Counted from the stretch's first letter, positions 24,416-33,691 are shown. The stretch is DNA of 33,862 nucleotides from Butyrivibrio sp. AC2005 (GCF_000424145.1 NZ_KE384142.1:57450-91311); one strand, 5' to 3'. Translations and numbers: made by a program. The notes: generated by a model not told the origin, from the letters alone.

Positions 24416-25075
24416 TCAAGGTATAAATAATAAATTTTTTATAACTTCGCAGCAGAACTGATAAGAAGAAACAAGTAAAGCATTGTTTTTAAAAAAATCT
24501 TTTTTCTCAGGAATTCTATTAAAAAAGAGATCTTTGAGTTCGTCAATTCTATGCAGCCTGACATTCCCGTGAACTACAAGGCTATATAAATATACTAATG
24601 CAGCAAATTCATGAAGCGTTCTGCTAGAGAGCTTCTTTTGTCGTTGTGAAGTAGATATTGTAGCAATCTTTTTGATTTCCAAATTTATTTCTCTTGAAGG
24701 TACACTATTTCCTGCAGGCAAATGACATAAAAGACAAACATCATGAGATGCACCATTTCGCAAGTTGCGAACAAGATTAAGGGTGCTCCACTGAGCTGGA
24801 AGAGGAATACTTCTGCTTTTTGCATAGAAAGAATAAAACTCTAGAAGATCACCAAAAGTTAAGCATTCCAATAGCACCCATACTGGACAATCGTCATATG
24901 CTGTTATGTTAGAGACGTTTCGTCCGGTAGTTATATCCGTAGTTTTTGATATAGTAAAATATTTTCTAATAAGATCTCCGGTATGAGGCGAACTAATTGA
25001 CCTCTCCAAATTTTGTAAAACAAAACTGTGCGTACGAAGAAACTGTTCAACTATATCATATCCATCTGTGGTCAA
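24416..25075 (-). pseudogene. Abi_2-type abortive-infection protein, N-terminal half missing
   Basis: The open frame from TTG 25075 (219 aa; open but ATG-less to about 25110) covers only the C-terminal part of the Abi_2 (AbiD/AbiF-like) family: DCPVWVLLECLTFGDLLEFY, then LNLVRNLRNGASHDVCLLCH, the HEPN-like RNxxxH region. The usual N-terminal part is absent. Between 25076 and IS copy B (25189) is unrelated sequence whose + strand reads YVKANLGNLFISFAALYILE. Abi_2 proteins are linked to phage exclusion in lactococci and clostridia. This copy is probably dead. Confidence 0.7.
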
Positions 25076-25188
25076 ATCATGGTCTACATGCCAGAACAGG
25101 TAGATATGAAAATGCTACAAACTATGTCAAGGCAAATCTCGGAAATTTGTTCATTTCTTTTGCAGCTCTTTATATTTTGGAAGTAAAA

Positions 25189-25217
25189 CCTAAGCTCTCG
25201 TGAATTTATACCAAGGA
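25189..25217 (+). repeat. Left terminal inverted repeat of IS copy B
   Basis: 29 bp, beginning CCTAAG and ending TATACCAAGGA; pairs with 26904-26932. Confidence 0.85.
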
Positions 25218-25225
25218 GACGAGGT

Positions 25226-26845
25226 ATGGAACTCAAAATAAACGAACCATGGATGACAAGCAAAGTCAGATGTCAGAACGGTTACGCTTACATTGACAAT
25301 CCTTTCTGGAATTCAGAAAAGCAATGCACTGATCATAAGCGTGAGTACATAGGCAAGTTCGATGGAGAAGTTTTTACTCCGAACAAGACCTATCACCATC
25401 TCAAGGCTGAGTATGAATAGAGCCTCACGAAGCCCAAGACTGGTCCGGTTCCTACTGATGTCTGTCTCCGTCAGTTTTATGGTTCAACATATCTGCTTGA
25501 TCAGATATGCCAGAAGACCGGTATCGAAGCTGATCTTGGCAAGTGCTTCGGCTCTCTTGCTCCACAGATAATGCCCATTGCGTATTATCTGATTCTGGAG
25601 GAAGGGCAGGCTCTATACCGGTTCCATAAGTGGGGAACAACCCATAAACATCCATATGGCAAGGATATCCCATCCCAGAGGAGCAGCGAACTCTTCGGAC
25701 TCATCACTGAGGAATCGAAGATGGCTTATTTACAGTATCAGGCCAAACGCCATGGAATGAATGAGTACCTTGCATTTGATACAACACCTATCTCTTCATG
25801 CTCGACACTGATAAAGCAGGCCAAGTATGTAAAGAACAAAGAAGGTGACCATCTCCCGCAGATAAACCTTGCGCTTCTGTACGGAGAAGAGTCCATGCTC
25901 CCTGTATACTACAGGAAACTTCCGGGTAACATAACCGATGTAAAGATCATAGAAAACCTCATAAAGGATGTGAATTTCATAAAGCTTGATAAGCTCAAGC
26001 TGGTACTGGACAGAGGCTTCTACAGTGAGAAGAACATCAACGACCTCATGAAGCATCATCACAAGTTCCTTATCGGAACAAGGATATCGCTTAAGCTTGT
26101 GAGCAGCCGGCTTGACAGCATCCGCGAGGACTTCGTTACCCGCTATAACTATAATTCAGAGTTAAAACTATATGTCATGTCATTTAAAGAAGAATGGGAC
26201 TATACAGAAGAAAAGCCCCGCACCGGAGAGATAATCACTGACAAAAAGCGCATATATCTCCACTTCTATTACAATGACCAAAAAGCAACTGACGACAAGA
26301 CAAGGTTCAACGCCATGCTTGACCGTCTTGAAAACAATCTGGTAAACGGCACTCCTGATCCGGCTGATGAAAAGCTCTATCAGAAGTACTTTACAATACA
26401 CGAGACACCTGTAAGAGGCAAAACCTACAGCTTCAAGGAAGAAGCTATCCGAAAGGCTGAGAAGAACTACGGTTACTTCGCTCTCATGACCAATGGAATC
26501 AAAGATCCGGTGGAAGCGCTGCGCATCTACCGCCTCAAGGATCTTATTGAAAAATCCTTTGGCAATCTCAAAGAAAGACTTTCCATGCGACGAATGTCCG
26601 TCGCATCAGAAGAAAACTTTGAAGGCAAGCTGTTTATTCAGTTCATAGCACTTCAGATGGTGTCTTATATCAAAAAGCAGATGGATGAAAATGGCCTGTT
26701 TAACAAGTTCACAATCCAGTCATTACTTGATAAACTGGATACTATTGAGTATTATCAGCAGCCCGGAAAAGCACATCATCTATCTGAGATAACAGCAAAG
26801 CAGTGTGAACTCTATGAGTTCATGGGTGTAAATGTCCCGACATGA
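25226..26845 (+). pseudogene. IS1634-like transposase, copy B, with one nonsense codon
   Basis: The frame is continuous for 539 codons except for TAG at 25418-25420. The aligned codon in copy A is glutamine (EYEQSL against EYE*SL), so a single C-to-T change explains it. The catalytic residues remain: LAFDTTPISS, LVLDRGFYSEKNI and IEKSFGNLKERLSMRRMSV. It ends YEFMGVNVPT. Downstream re-initiation at ATG 25571 would give a 424-aa protein that lacks the N-terminal domain. Probably inactive, unless the stop is read through. Confidence 0.88.
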
Positions 26846-26903
26846 TTTGAGTGATTTTTGTCCGGATAATTCAAGAATCATGTCCGGATGTTTCAGGGAT
26901 CAA

Positions 26904-26932
26904 TCCTTGGTATAAAATGACGGGACTTTAGG
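26904..26932 (-). repeat. Right terminal inverted repeat of IS copy B
   Basis: 29 bp ending TTTAGG; its inner TCAATCCTTGGTATA (26900-26914) recurs exactly at 28034-28048 before the second Abi_2 gene. Confidence 0.85.
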
Positions 26933-27083
26933 CTATAGCTCATTATGGTGAAGGATGGAAGACCAAAGAATAGACTGGAACCAACTTGAGGCAAGAATAA
27001 CTATACAACGAAAAACAGAGCTAACATCACACAATGTGCAATGCCGCTCTGTAAAAGTCGAACTTTTTCTTTGTACTTGTATT

Positions 27084-28027
27084 TTACTTAGGAGAAAACC
27101 AACTGTCAACTACCAATTTCAGAAAATCAAAAGTACCCTTGAGCATAGGATTGTTCTTATAATAAACATTATTCTTGAATGCCCTGGCAATCACATCCTG
27201 AAGGTCCTTAGCCGCTTTTTTATGTACGCCTTCACTCGTGACAATCTCTTTGTGCATATAAAGAAGAGTCACAATTTGCTGAATTCTTGCATTGCTCATT
27301 CGATTCTTTCTAAAATTTTTATTCATGCCCTCGATACTCATCAACGCCTTTGTAACTCCAGCATTGGTATCATGGCTTGCTGTTCTTGCCTTCAAATCAT
27401 TAAGAATACAGTTACTATGAGCAGAAGCATTTCGTATTTCTTTACAGGTTAATAACCTATAATAATTATTTTTCATATTCTTATCGGCAAATCTGTCTGC
27501 GCAAAAACCATAAAACGAAACAAGACGTCCAAAAGGTATAACCTCTAGAAAAGCCCAGATCGGATACGCGCCATCATACTTAACAATTATATCACCACAA
27601 TATATATTTCCTCGGTTACGATCTATTTCTCCGTCATAAATAGCCTTTTTCTTCTCATTTAGAGAATCTATATAATCCTGTACTATTTGATAGCCATCTT
27701 CATTTGTCTCTTCTACCTTTCTTAGAAGCTGCAACTTAGTATGATGTTCAATATCCAACGCCAATGGAACAATCATGTACCTTAACTGCATATCGATAAT
27801 AGCAATATCAACAAGATATGCAAAATCAAGATTTATATATTTTCCTTTATTTTCACCATCCGGATGTTTCACATAATTTTTCTATAAGATGTCAGCTTAA
27901 AATAATTATTATGCTCAGTCAGATAATGCTGTGCACTTTCTTCATCCATTATTTCAAATTTAACACCCTTATCTTTCAAATGTTGAATCTGTTTTTCAAC
28001 AGAAAGTATTGGTTTTTTGTTATCCAT
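27084..28027 (-). pseudogene. Abi_2-type abortive-infection gene with one frameshift
   Basis: From ATG 28027 the minus strand reads MDNKKPILSVEKQIQHLKDK, then AQHYLTEHNNYFKLTSYRK, the typical Abi_2 start. At about 27880 the frame is lost in a run of five A; six A would continue NYVKHPDGENKGKYINLDFA. After that 262 residues are open, with AYPIWAFLEVIPFGRLVSFY and CKEIRNASAHSNC (HEPN-like RNxxxH). The repaired protein is about 314 aa, normal for the family. AAGGA lies upstream, within a 15-bp match to the IS copy B end. As written it is broken; slippage could restore it. Confidence 0.78.
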
Positions 28028-28048
28028 AACAATTCAATCCTTGGTATA

Positions 28049-28352
28049 TCTGGTTTACTTTGATTTATAGGATAACACAAGTTCATAGACTTTTAAATCC
28101 AGAAGACTAGGGGTGATATGGAATATAATCTGGCGGAAGGTGCGAATAATATTTCTGGAATAACAGCCACGAATATAAGATATTGCTTCAAGTATATGAA
28201 TTAAAAGTGACCATAGAAAAGCGATGGTGAAAAGATATTGAGTTTGACAATGTATTCAAATGATCATGGGTAGGCTTCATTTTCTTTTATAAAGAGTTAA
28301 TAAATTATATTATGCAAACAAGGTATAATAAAAAGGTGATTAAATAATTTGT
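28049..28352. other. Gap with a possible 28-aa frame
   Basis: Nothing firm. AGGGGTGAT precedes ATG 28118, which opens MEYNLAEGANNISGITATNI and stops at 28204; it may be the start of a lost gene. The rest is AT-rich with no motif I recognise. Confidence 0.3.
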
Positions 28353-29336
28353 ATGTTGTTTGTGGATAAAAAGATAGAAATGCATATTTAAACGACGTTG
28401 TATATGACTTTAATCTTATTAGCAAGATTAGACGACTAGACAAAAAACTTTCTAAAATTTCTACAGCTCTTATTGCACCTGAAAGTAATATGACGTTATT
28501 GCTCAATGATGATAAGGGCATAGAGGTTAATGCAGAAATAAAGACAGCACAAGGTTTTTTAAGTGAGCCTATGTGGACTGCAGGTGAGAATTTTGCAGAA
28601 GATTCAACAACGGGAGAGATTATTAAAGTTGAAAACGCGATTGGTGAAACGTTAGTAATCCCTTATGAAGAAGGGGATAAGAAAATCGTTTTTTGCGGAC
28701 AATTTAATGAAAATATGCATTGGAACGGACATTGCGTGATAAATGTTTATTCACAGGATGTGTTGATAAATATTACTGAAGCTAATTATGATGATGGGTT
28801 GTTGCTATCATACAAGCAGGCTTTTGTAGATAATGGATCATGGTATACCTCAAATAGAAAAATAATTGATTGTATAAACGGATACGATGTTTCAGATGGC
28901 GAGACATGGAGATACAAATATTCTGGTGATATTCGTATGAGCTTTAACTTTTTAGAAGTGGAAAGTAAGGATATTTTTACTGTTGATAGATTGAGAATAG
29001 GAGAAAAATTATTGGAGTATTATCAAGGCAGAACGTATAAAGGAAAATATAGTGATGGTACAGGAAATGCGATTTTTAATATGTTATTCGCCTGATGGTA
29101 CAGTAAGGACTCTTTATAAAGGGGCTTTTGATGAAGGTCAATTTGATGATAAATCAGGCTTGGCATGGGAAATAGCAAAAGAGGATACTTCAAATAAATA
29201 TTACTATTATAAAGGGACTTTTAAAAATGGGGTTAGACCTAAACATGATATAAGCCAAAAGCCTCTGAGCAAAGAAGAGATTATGGATATTATTGAAAGT
29301 AATGAATTAGAGTTAGACATTAGATGGAGTGAGTGA
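28353..29336 (+). pseudogene. MORN-like hypothetical gene with two frameshifts
   Basis: MLFVDK at ATG 28353 leads, after adding one A to the A5 run at about 28368, into KDRNAYLNDVVYDFNLISKI and the 201-aa frame that covers 28490-29095. Adding one T to the T5 run at about 29073 joins it to YSPDGTVRTLYKGAFDEGQF and YKGTFKNG, ending at 29336. The C-terminal part resembles MORN repeats (YKGKYSDGTG, YKGAFDEGQ, YKGTFKNG). The repaired protein would be about 328 aa. I do not recognise the N-terminal domain (VIPYEEGDKKIVFCGQFNEN). No signal peptide. Role unknown. Confidence 0.5.
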
Positions 29337-29503
29337 CCGATATTGTTTATCTGAGAAAAGCAAAGCGATGTAAAATACATCCATAGAGAGACAAGGTGAA
29401 TCATGGACAAATCGGATTATCCTTAACAATATATTTTGACACATGGAATTGTTTCTGTAAGGAAAATTACTTGCAAATAACATATGGGAAAGCAGGCAAT
29501 AAA

Positions 29504-29923
29504 ATGAGATTAGAGTATCTTGTACCTATAGACAAGGAAAATAGTATTTTGCAATTGATTGAAAATAATACAGTAAATACGCTTAGTGTTACAAATAGAA
29601 AGTTGAATGATGATATATGTATTATAATGGTCGGGATTAACGCTGATTCTGAAGAAATGGCAAGAAAACTATCTGATATCAATGATAAAATAATTCCTTT
29701 TAAACCTGTAGTACTTATAAACGAAAGTGCTGCGTATTTTAATAGGAGACTGTTTCCGCTGATAAACAATTTTGAGCGTAAATTACGAAAACTTCTTTAT
29801 GCCGCTAGTGCACTGAAGCCAGGAGATGATATTATTATGTATGTGTTATTCCCCTTATTTGCTCACAGGTTCTTCAAGGACAATTTTGCATTCATCTTCA
29901 AGCATTCGAAGAGTCCATCTTGA
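29504..29923 (+). pseudogene. Hypothetical protein truncated by an IS630 relic
   Basis: MRLEYLVPIDKENSILQLIE starts at ATG 29504; an earlier in-frame ATG at 29396 has no protein-like extension. The middle ends NESAAYFNRRLFPLINNFER then KLRKLLYAASALKPGDD, which could be the start of a HEPN-like helical domain (weak). At about 29838 the frame enters reverse-strand IS630 sequence, so the real C-terminus is lost. Confidence 0.45.
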
Positions 29924-30277
29924 ATGACCTTCCGGAGCTGGGCTGCAAGCAATTTCAATGATGCGTGCTTCGGCACGTCCATCCATTTTGCGACGTGCGT
30001 TGTCAGAATTAACATTACGTTTTAAAGCTATTACGGCATCAATACCACCATCTCTATAAAGCTTTGTTATGTTAGAAACTGTTGCAGGACAAACACCATT
30101 TGCTCTTGCACTTTGGCTGTAGGTAAGACGTTTGCCGTGGTTATTATCAAGATCCATGAGTACATGACACCTGCATTTAAGTGTCTTACAACTTGATTTC
30201 TTTTTTGAAAGTGAAGAAAGTGTATTGTACTCCTCATCAGTTAAGTAAATTGCATTTTTGTTGGGTTTTCCTGCCAT
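29855..30277 (-). pseudogene. IS630-family transposase, N-terminal DNA-binding part only
   Basis: 140 aa. Helix-turn-helix region LTYSQSARANGVCPATVSNI, then KLYRDGGIDAVIALKR and EGHSRWTLRMLEDECKIV, ending EEPVSK. The whole DDE catalytic half is missing. It is fused to the truncated gene at 29504-29838. Confidence 0.8.
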
Positions 30278-30346
30278 AAGTAACCTCGCCGTTTTCTTTT
30301 AATTATAATGGAAAAGCCCAGCAATTAATAGCCTTAATTTAATTAA

Positions 30347-30580
30347 ATGTCAATTAGACAAGACACTAGATATACTAACGAAGAAATAAAAGTCATTCGT
30401 AATAAAGCCGGTATGACTCAATCTGTACTTGCAAATTACATGGGAGTTTCAAAGAAAACAGTTGAAGCATGGGAACTAGGAAGAACGCATCCTACAGGGC
30501 CAGCATGTCGCCTTTTAAATATTCTTGATCAGGGAAAAGAACACGAGCTTTCATTCGTTTCTGTTAAGACAAAAGATTAA
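30347..30580 (+). CDS. XRE-family helix-turn-helix protein, likely orphan antitoxin
   Basis: 77 aa. IKVIRNKAGMTQSVLANYMG and VSKKTVEAWELGRTHPTGPA form one XRE domain of the kind found in HigA/NadS antitoxins (the TVEAWE...G.HPTG pattern). The usual N-terminal 20-30 residues and the toxin gene normally upstream are absent, and no ribosome binding site is seen. It may be a truncated orphan left after the IS630-side rearrangement. Confidence 0.65.
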   Translation: MSIRQDTRYTNEEIKVIRNKAGMTQSVLANYMGVSKKTVEAWELGRTHPTGPACRLLNILDQGKEHELSFVSVKTKD

Positions 30581-30650
30581 CTTAATGGTCTTGATGGAAT
30601 AATTGCCATGTAAGTTGATATAGATTATATGAATGGGGGATGTGACTGAA

Positions 30651-31622
30651 ATGATTAACAACCAGTGGTACGCTATACTCTCGTCACATAAACTCAAGAG
30701 AGGTAAAGTTGTTGGAGTACGTAGGTTTGGTGAGAACCTCGTAATATTTCGGACTGATGATGGACAAATTGGATGCGTAAACAGTCTTTGCGCTCATAGA
30801 AAGGCATCTTTGGCTAAAGGGTGTATACAGGATGATCATGTAAAGTGTCCATTCCATGGCATAGAGTATGATGTTTCCGGAAAATGCGTATATGTACCTT
30901 CAGAGGGCAGAGCTTCTACTCAGGACTATACAAGGTTTCGCATGAAAAACTATCCTACCAAGGAGATTGGTGGGATTATATTTGTATGGTACGGTGATAA
31001 AGAACCTGAGGGTGAGCCTGACGTGTTTGATGTGATCACAGATTCCTCATACGCATATGATCATATTGAGGATACGTGGAATGTTGATTACTCACGTGTC
31101 ATTGAGAATCAGTTGGATGTTTCTCATCTCGCTTTTGTTCATCATAATACTATTGGTCGAGGAAATAAAACAGTATGCAATGGTCCCAAGGTAGTCTGGC
31201 TTGATGACAATACCATGCAGACCAGTGCCAATAATGAAATTGATAAAGGACAAACCCCGAAGTCGTCTGAAGCTGCAGAAATAAAGAGTACGAACCTTAC
31301 ATTCAAGTTCCCAAATATGTGGCTTAATCACGTGACGGATAAGCTGTTGATTTTTGCTTATTTTGTTCCGGTTGATGATGAACACGCTATCATTGCGCTG
31401 AGATTTTATAATAAATTTACAGGCATAAAGTTTATTGATAAGGCAATATCATGGCTTGGGAGCAGAGCTAACAAGATCGTCGAGAGACAGGATAAGAGAA
31501 TAGTCGAAACACAGATTCCAAAGAAGACAGCTATCGCAATTGGCGAGTGTCTGGTTGCAGCCGATTTGCCTATTATGGAGTATAGAGGGAAGAGGGATAG
31601 ACTTCAGAAGAGTGGGAAGTAA
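30651..31622 (+). CDS. Rieske non-heme iron oxygenase, alpha-subunit type
   Basis: 323 aa from ATG 30651 (MINNQWYAILSS), with GGGGGA 10 bp upstream; an in-frame ATG at 30633 overlaps that site. The Rieske centre is CAHRKASLAKGC...VKCPFHG (CxH, then CxxH). The mononuclear iron site is ENQLDVSHLAFVHHNTIG. This layout matches ring-hydroxylating or demethylating oxygenases of the VanA/pheophorbide oxygenase kind, soluble and needing a reductase, none of which is nearby. An O2-using enzyme is unexpected in a probable strict anaerobe. Substrate unknown. Codon use is less AT-rich than the flanking relics. Confidence 0.88.
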   Translation: MINNQWYAILSSHKLKRGKVVGVRRFGENLVIFRTDDGQIGCVNSLCAHRKASLAKGCIQDDHVKCPFHGIEYDVSGKCVYVPSEGRASTQDYTRFRMKNYPTKEIGGIIFVWYGDKEPEGEPDVFDVITDSSYAYDHIEDTWNVDYSRVIENQLDVSHLAFVHHNTIGRGNKTVCNGPKVVWLDDNTMQTSANNEIDKGQTPKSSEAAEIKSTNLTFKFPNMWLNHVTDKLLIFAYFVPVDDEHAIIALRFYNKFTGIKFIDKAISWLGSRANKIVERQDKRIVETQIPKKTAIAIGECLVAADLPIMEYRGKRDRLQKSGK

Positions 31623-31743
31623 TAGCTTGAGCTACGTAATATAGATTTATGTTTGATTTTGATTAAGAAGCAAATGAATAATGAAAGTACGCTAACTTCC
31701 AGTAGAAAGTGGCACTCAAATGTGAGAACTACAAGGAGGCAAA

Positions 31744-32314
31744 ATGTACCTGGATTTTCTCGTTGCAGTACCAAATGTTAAAGGAAAAATTATCCATAAG
31801 CCAAAGGGAGATGCAATATATGTAAACTATGAGTATGGCAGGGAATATGATAAGACTCTGCGGATACTTTGTTATTGTTACATCTGCGAAGATGACAGCC
31901 GAAGAGGCAATAGATCTGTATTATAGCAGGGATGCATCAGAAAAACTGTTCCGCGGAGATAAGTCATATCTTGGAAATAAGAGTCTTAGGGTATATGGCA
32001 ATGAGTCTGCAGACGCAAAGATATTCGTTGAGTTTGTCGCTCTTATAGTAAGAAACAGGATATATACAAGGCTCAAGGAAGAATTGGAAAAAATAGATGA
32101 AAAACCCAATTATATGACCGTCCCGGCAGCACTTAAGGAACTTGAAAAGATAGAGATGATACAAGGGCTGGATAGGATATACCGCCTGGATCATGCAGTC
32201 ACAAAGACACAGAAAACAATCCTCAAAGCATTTGGTATGGACGCGTCTTATGTCAAATCAAGAGCTGAGAGGATAGGCGAGAGACTAAAGATTGCAGATG
32301 AGATCAGTGGGTAA
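31744..32314 (+). pseudogene. Internally deleted IS transposase, second family
   Basis: AAGGAGG, then ATG 31744, MYLDFLVAVPNVKGKIIHKP and VNYEYGREYDKT: a transposase N-terminus. Near 31855 the frame shifts and jumps directly to the C-terminal part, LCGYFVIVTSAKMTAEEAID, SRDASEKLFRGDKSYLGN and AKIFVEFVALIVRNRIYTRL, ending at 32314. Some 300 central residues are missing. The family is IS4/IS1634-superfamily-like but distinct from copies A and B. Confidence 0.75.
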
Positions 32315-32318
32315 GGAT

Positions 32319-32605
32319 ATGGCACGTATCAGTAAGGAAACGCTGAAAAACCAGATAAAGAAGGCGGAGGAAAAAGTCATAAGGACTGGTGAAGCATACA
32401 ACAAAGCCTGTGATGAGCTTAAGGAGCTGAGAGCAAAGGAAAAGGCCATTGAACACGAAGAGCTTATAGAGGCATTCATTAAAAGTTGCAGATCCTATGA
32501 GAGGTTATGGAATTCCTCAAAGCTAAAATAAATGATGGCGGCAATGAACAGGAATCCCAAACAAGAAAAAGAGGCAGGAGAAAATCTCGAGCCTCGGAAA
32601 ATTGA
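32319..32605 (+). pseudogene. Small coiled-coil IS accessory gene, frameshifted
   Basis: ATG 32319 lies 5 bp after the transposase stop. MARISKETLKNQIKKAEEKV and IEHEELIEAFIKSCRSYER match the gene at 17610. The written frame ends at 32531, but a shift near 32505 gives MEFLKAKINDGGNEQESQTR and the basic tail KRGRRKSRASEN, ending at 32605. The homologous MEF motif at 17610 (LEFMNG) supports the shift being a mutation. Confidence 0.6.
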
Positions 32606-32761
32606 TTTTGAGTAGAACTATTTAAGGAAGTTGACGTAGGAACTGCTAATGCAGGAACAGCTTTGACTATGTTATTAAAGGTGGTCTTTTCTTTCAATTT
32701 TACAATGCGCATAAAATACGTATAATATTAATTGGAATAAATAACATTTTCGAGGTACATC

Positions 32762-32931
32762 ATGAAAAGACAAATTTTAATTAAAACCTTGAAAATGCTG
32801 GTTATTATCTCCTGAGGCATGGCGGGGAGCATGATATATATACCAATGGTACAATAAAAGTTCAGGTTCCTAGGCATAGAGAACTCAATGAGATAACAGC
32901 CAAGCAGATAATCAAGAAGGCAGGGATTTAA
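32762..32931 (+). pseudogene. hicA: hicA toxin gene with one frameshift
   Basis: MKRQILIKTL, then loss of frame at the A4 run near 32792. With one more A it reads ENAGYYLLRHGGEHDIYTNG, TIKVQVPRHRELNEITAKQI and IKKAGI, a complete 56-residue HicA including the catalytic GGEHDIY histidine. It precedes an intact hicB by 49 bp. Confidence 0.8.
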
Positions 32932-32936
32932 TCCCT
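32922..32936. promoter_or_regulatory. Perfect palindrome at the hicA end
   Basis: AGGGATT-T-AATCCCT spans the hicA stop codon; a T-rich stretch follows at about 32947-32954. It could be a weak attenuator or an operator between toxin and antitoxin. Confidence 0.35.
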
Positions 32937-32980
32937 ACCTTACTTGGTTTTTTCTGTCCTTATTGAAAGGGGTGGCTATA

Positions 32981-33406
32981 ATGAAAGTGACGTATCCTGT
33001 ATTTATTAAACAGTCAGGAGAGGATTTTTTGGTATATATACCTGATTTGGATGGTTATACGGAAGGAAAGAGCTTAGCAGACGCCATAGAGATGGCAAGG
33101 GATTATATTGGGCTTGCTGGAATTGAGCAGGAAGAGAAATTGCCAAAGGCATCGACATATGAAGAAGCATTACTAATAGCAAAAGATAATACAGAAATAT
33201 TTGATTATTCTGATGGATTGCAGACAATTGTGGATGTAGACCTTATAGAATATAAAAGGCAATATGATAACAGAGCAGTGAGAAAGAATTGTACGGTGCC
33301 CTATTGGATGACGGTAAAAGCTGATGAGGCAGGCTTAAATTATTCAAGGGTTCTTCAAGATGCTATTGCTAAAATACTAAATCTCAACTATAATACAACC
33401 AATTAA
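32981..33406 (+). CDS. hicB: HicB antitoxin, full length
   Basis: 141 aa from ATG 32981, 8 bp after AAAGGGG. The N-terminal partial RNase-H-like domain is VTYPVFIKQSGEDFLVYIPD, LDGYTEGKSLADAIEMARDY, IGLAGIEQEEK. The C-terminal DNA-binding segment is KNCTVPYWMTVKADEAGLNY, SRVLQDAIAKIL. Its toxin gene upstream is frameshifted, so as written it is an antitoxin without toxin. A terminator follows at 33424. Confidence 0.9.
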   Translation: MKVTYPVFIKQSGEDFLVYIPDLDGYTEGKSLADAIEMARDYIGLAGIEQEEKLPKASTYEEALLIAKDNTEIFDYSDGLQTIVDVDLIEYKRQYDNRAVRKNCTVPYWMTVKADEAGLNYSRVLQDAIAKILNLNYNTTN

Positions 33407-33423
33407 AATTTGTCTTTCATTGG

Positions 33424-33464
33424 AGAGCTAGTCGTGGTATTTATACTATTGGCTAGCTCTTTTG
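33424..33464 (+). terminator. Rho-independent terminator after hicB
   Basis: AGAGCTAG (33424-33431) pairs with CTAGCTCT (33453-33460), followed by TTTT. The loop is 21 nt with partial inner pairing. Confidence 0.75.
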
Positions 33465-33540
33465 GTTAATACAGATTAGCATTGAGGATATTCAAATTTT
33501 ATGCGGAAATTCTAAAAGGTATTAATAATGTCTTTTTTTA

Positions 33541-33579
33541 AGAGGCTTCTGGCATGATGGTGGGTACTATGCCAGTCCT
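33541..33579. promoter_or_regulatory. Hairpin upstream of the ISL3 transposase
   Basis: AGAGG-CTT-CTGGCAT and ATGCCAG-T-CCTCT pair around a GATGGTGGGTACT loop. No T run follows, so it is unlikely to be a simple terminator; it may mark the IS end. Confidence 0.45.
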
Positions 33580-33602
33580 CTGATGTATATTTGCAATTGA
33601 AA

Positions 33603-33691
33603 AACCATCTGTGTTTCTGTAATGTATTAGCGTCCAAACTATACTACAGAGATACCAGAGGTACCCACAGATGGTTTCTGCTAATACATTA
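33603..33691 (+). promoter_or_regulatory. Interleaved inverted repeats over the ISL3 transposase start
   Basis: AACCATCTGTG (33603-33613) pairs with CACAGATGGTT (33666-33676), which contains the start codon; TAATGTATTAGC (33620-33631) pairs with GCTAATACATTA (33680-33691), inside the gene. The order X-Y-X'-Y' allows two competing hairpins or a pseudoknot. Confidence 0.65.

Larger units (their letters stand above)
25189..26932 (+). mobile_element. IS1634-like insertion sequence, copy B, complete ends
   Basis: 1744 bp. Left end (25189-25217) is CCTAAGCTCTCGTGAATTTA plus TACCAAGGA; right end (26904-26932) is its imperfect inverse, TCCTTGGTATAAAATGACGG plus GACTTTAGG. One transposase gene fills the element. 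No clear target-site duplication is seen in the flanks. Confidence 0.88.

Noticed and set aside
24997..25203. Plus-strand frame ending in LFISFAALYILEVKPKLS
   Set aside because: Part is antisense to the Abi_2 remnant and its end lies in IS copy B; the middle may be a transposase or other tail, but I could not assign it.
26955..27452. 165-aa plus-strand frame
   Set aside because: It is mostly antisense to the Abi_2 gene and has no motif of its own.
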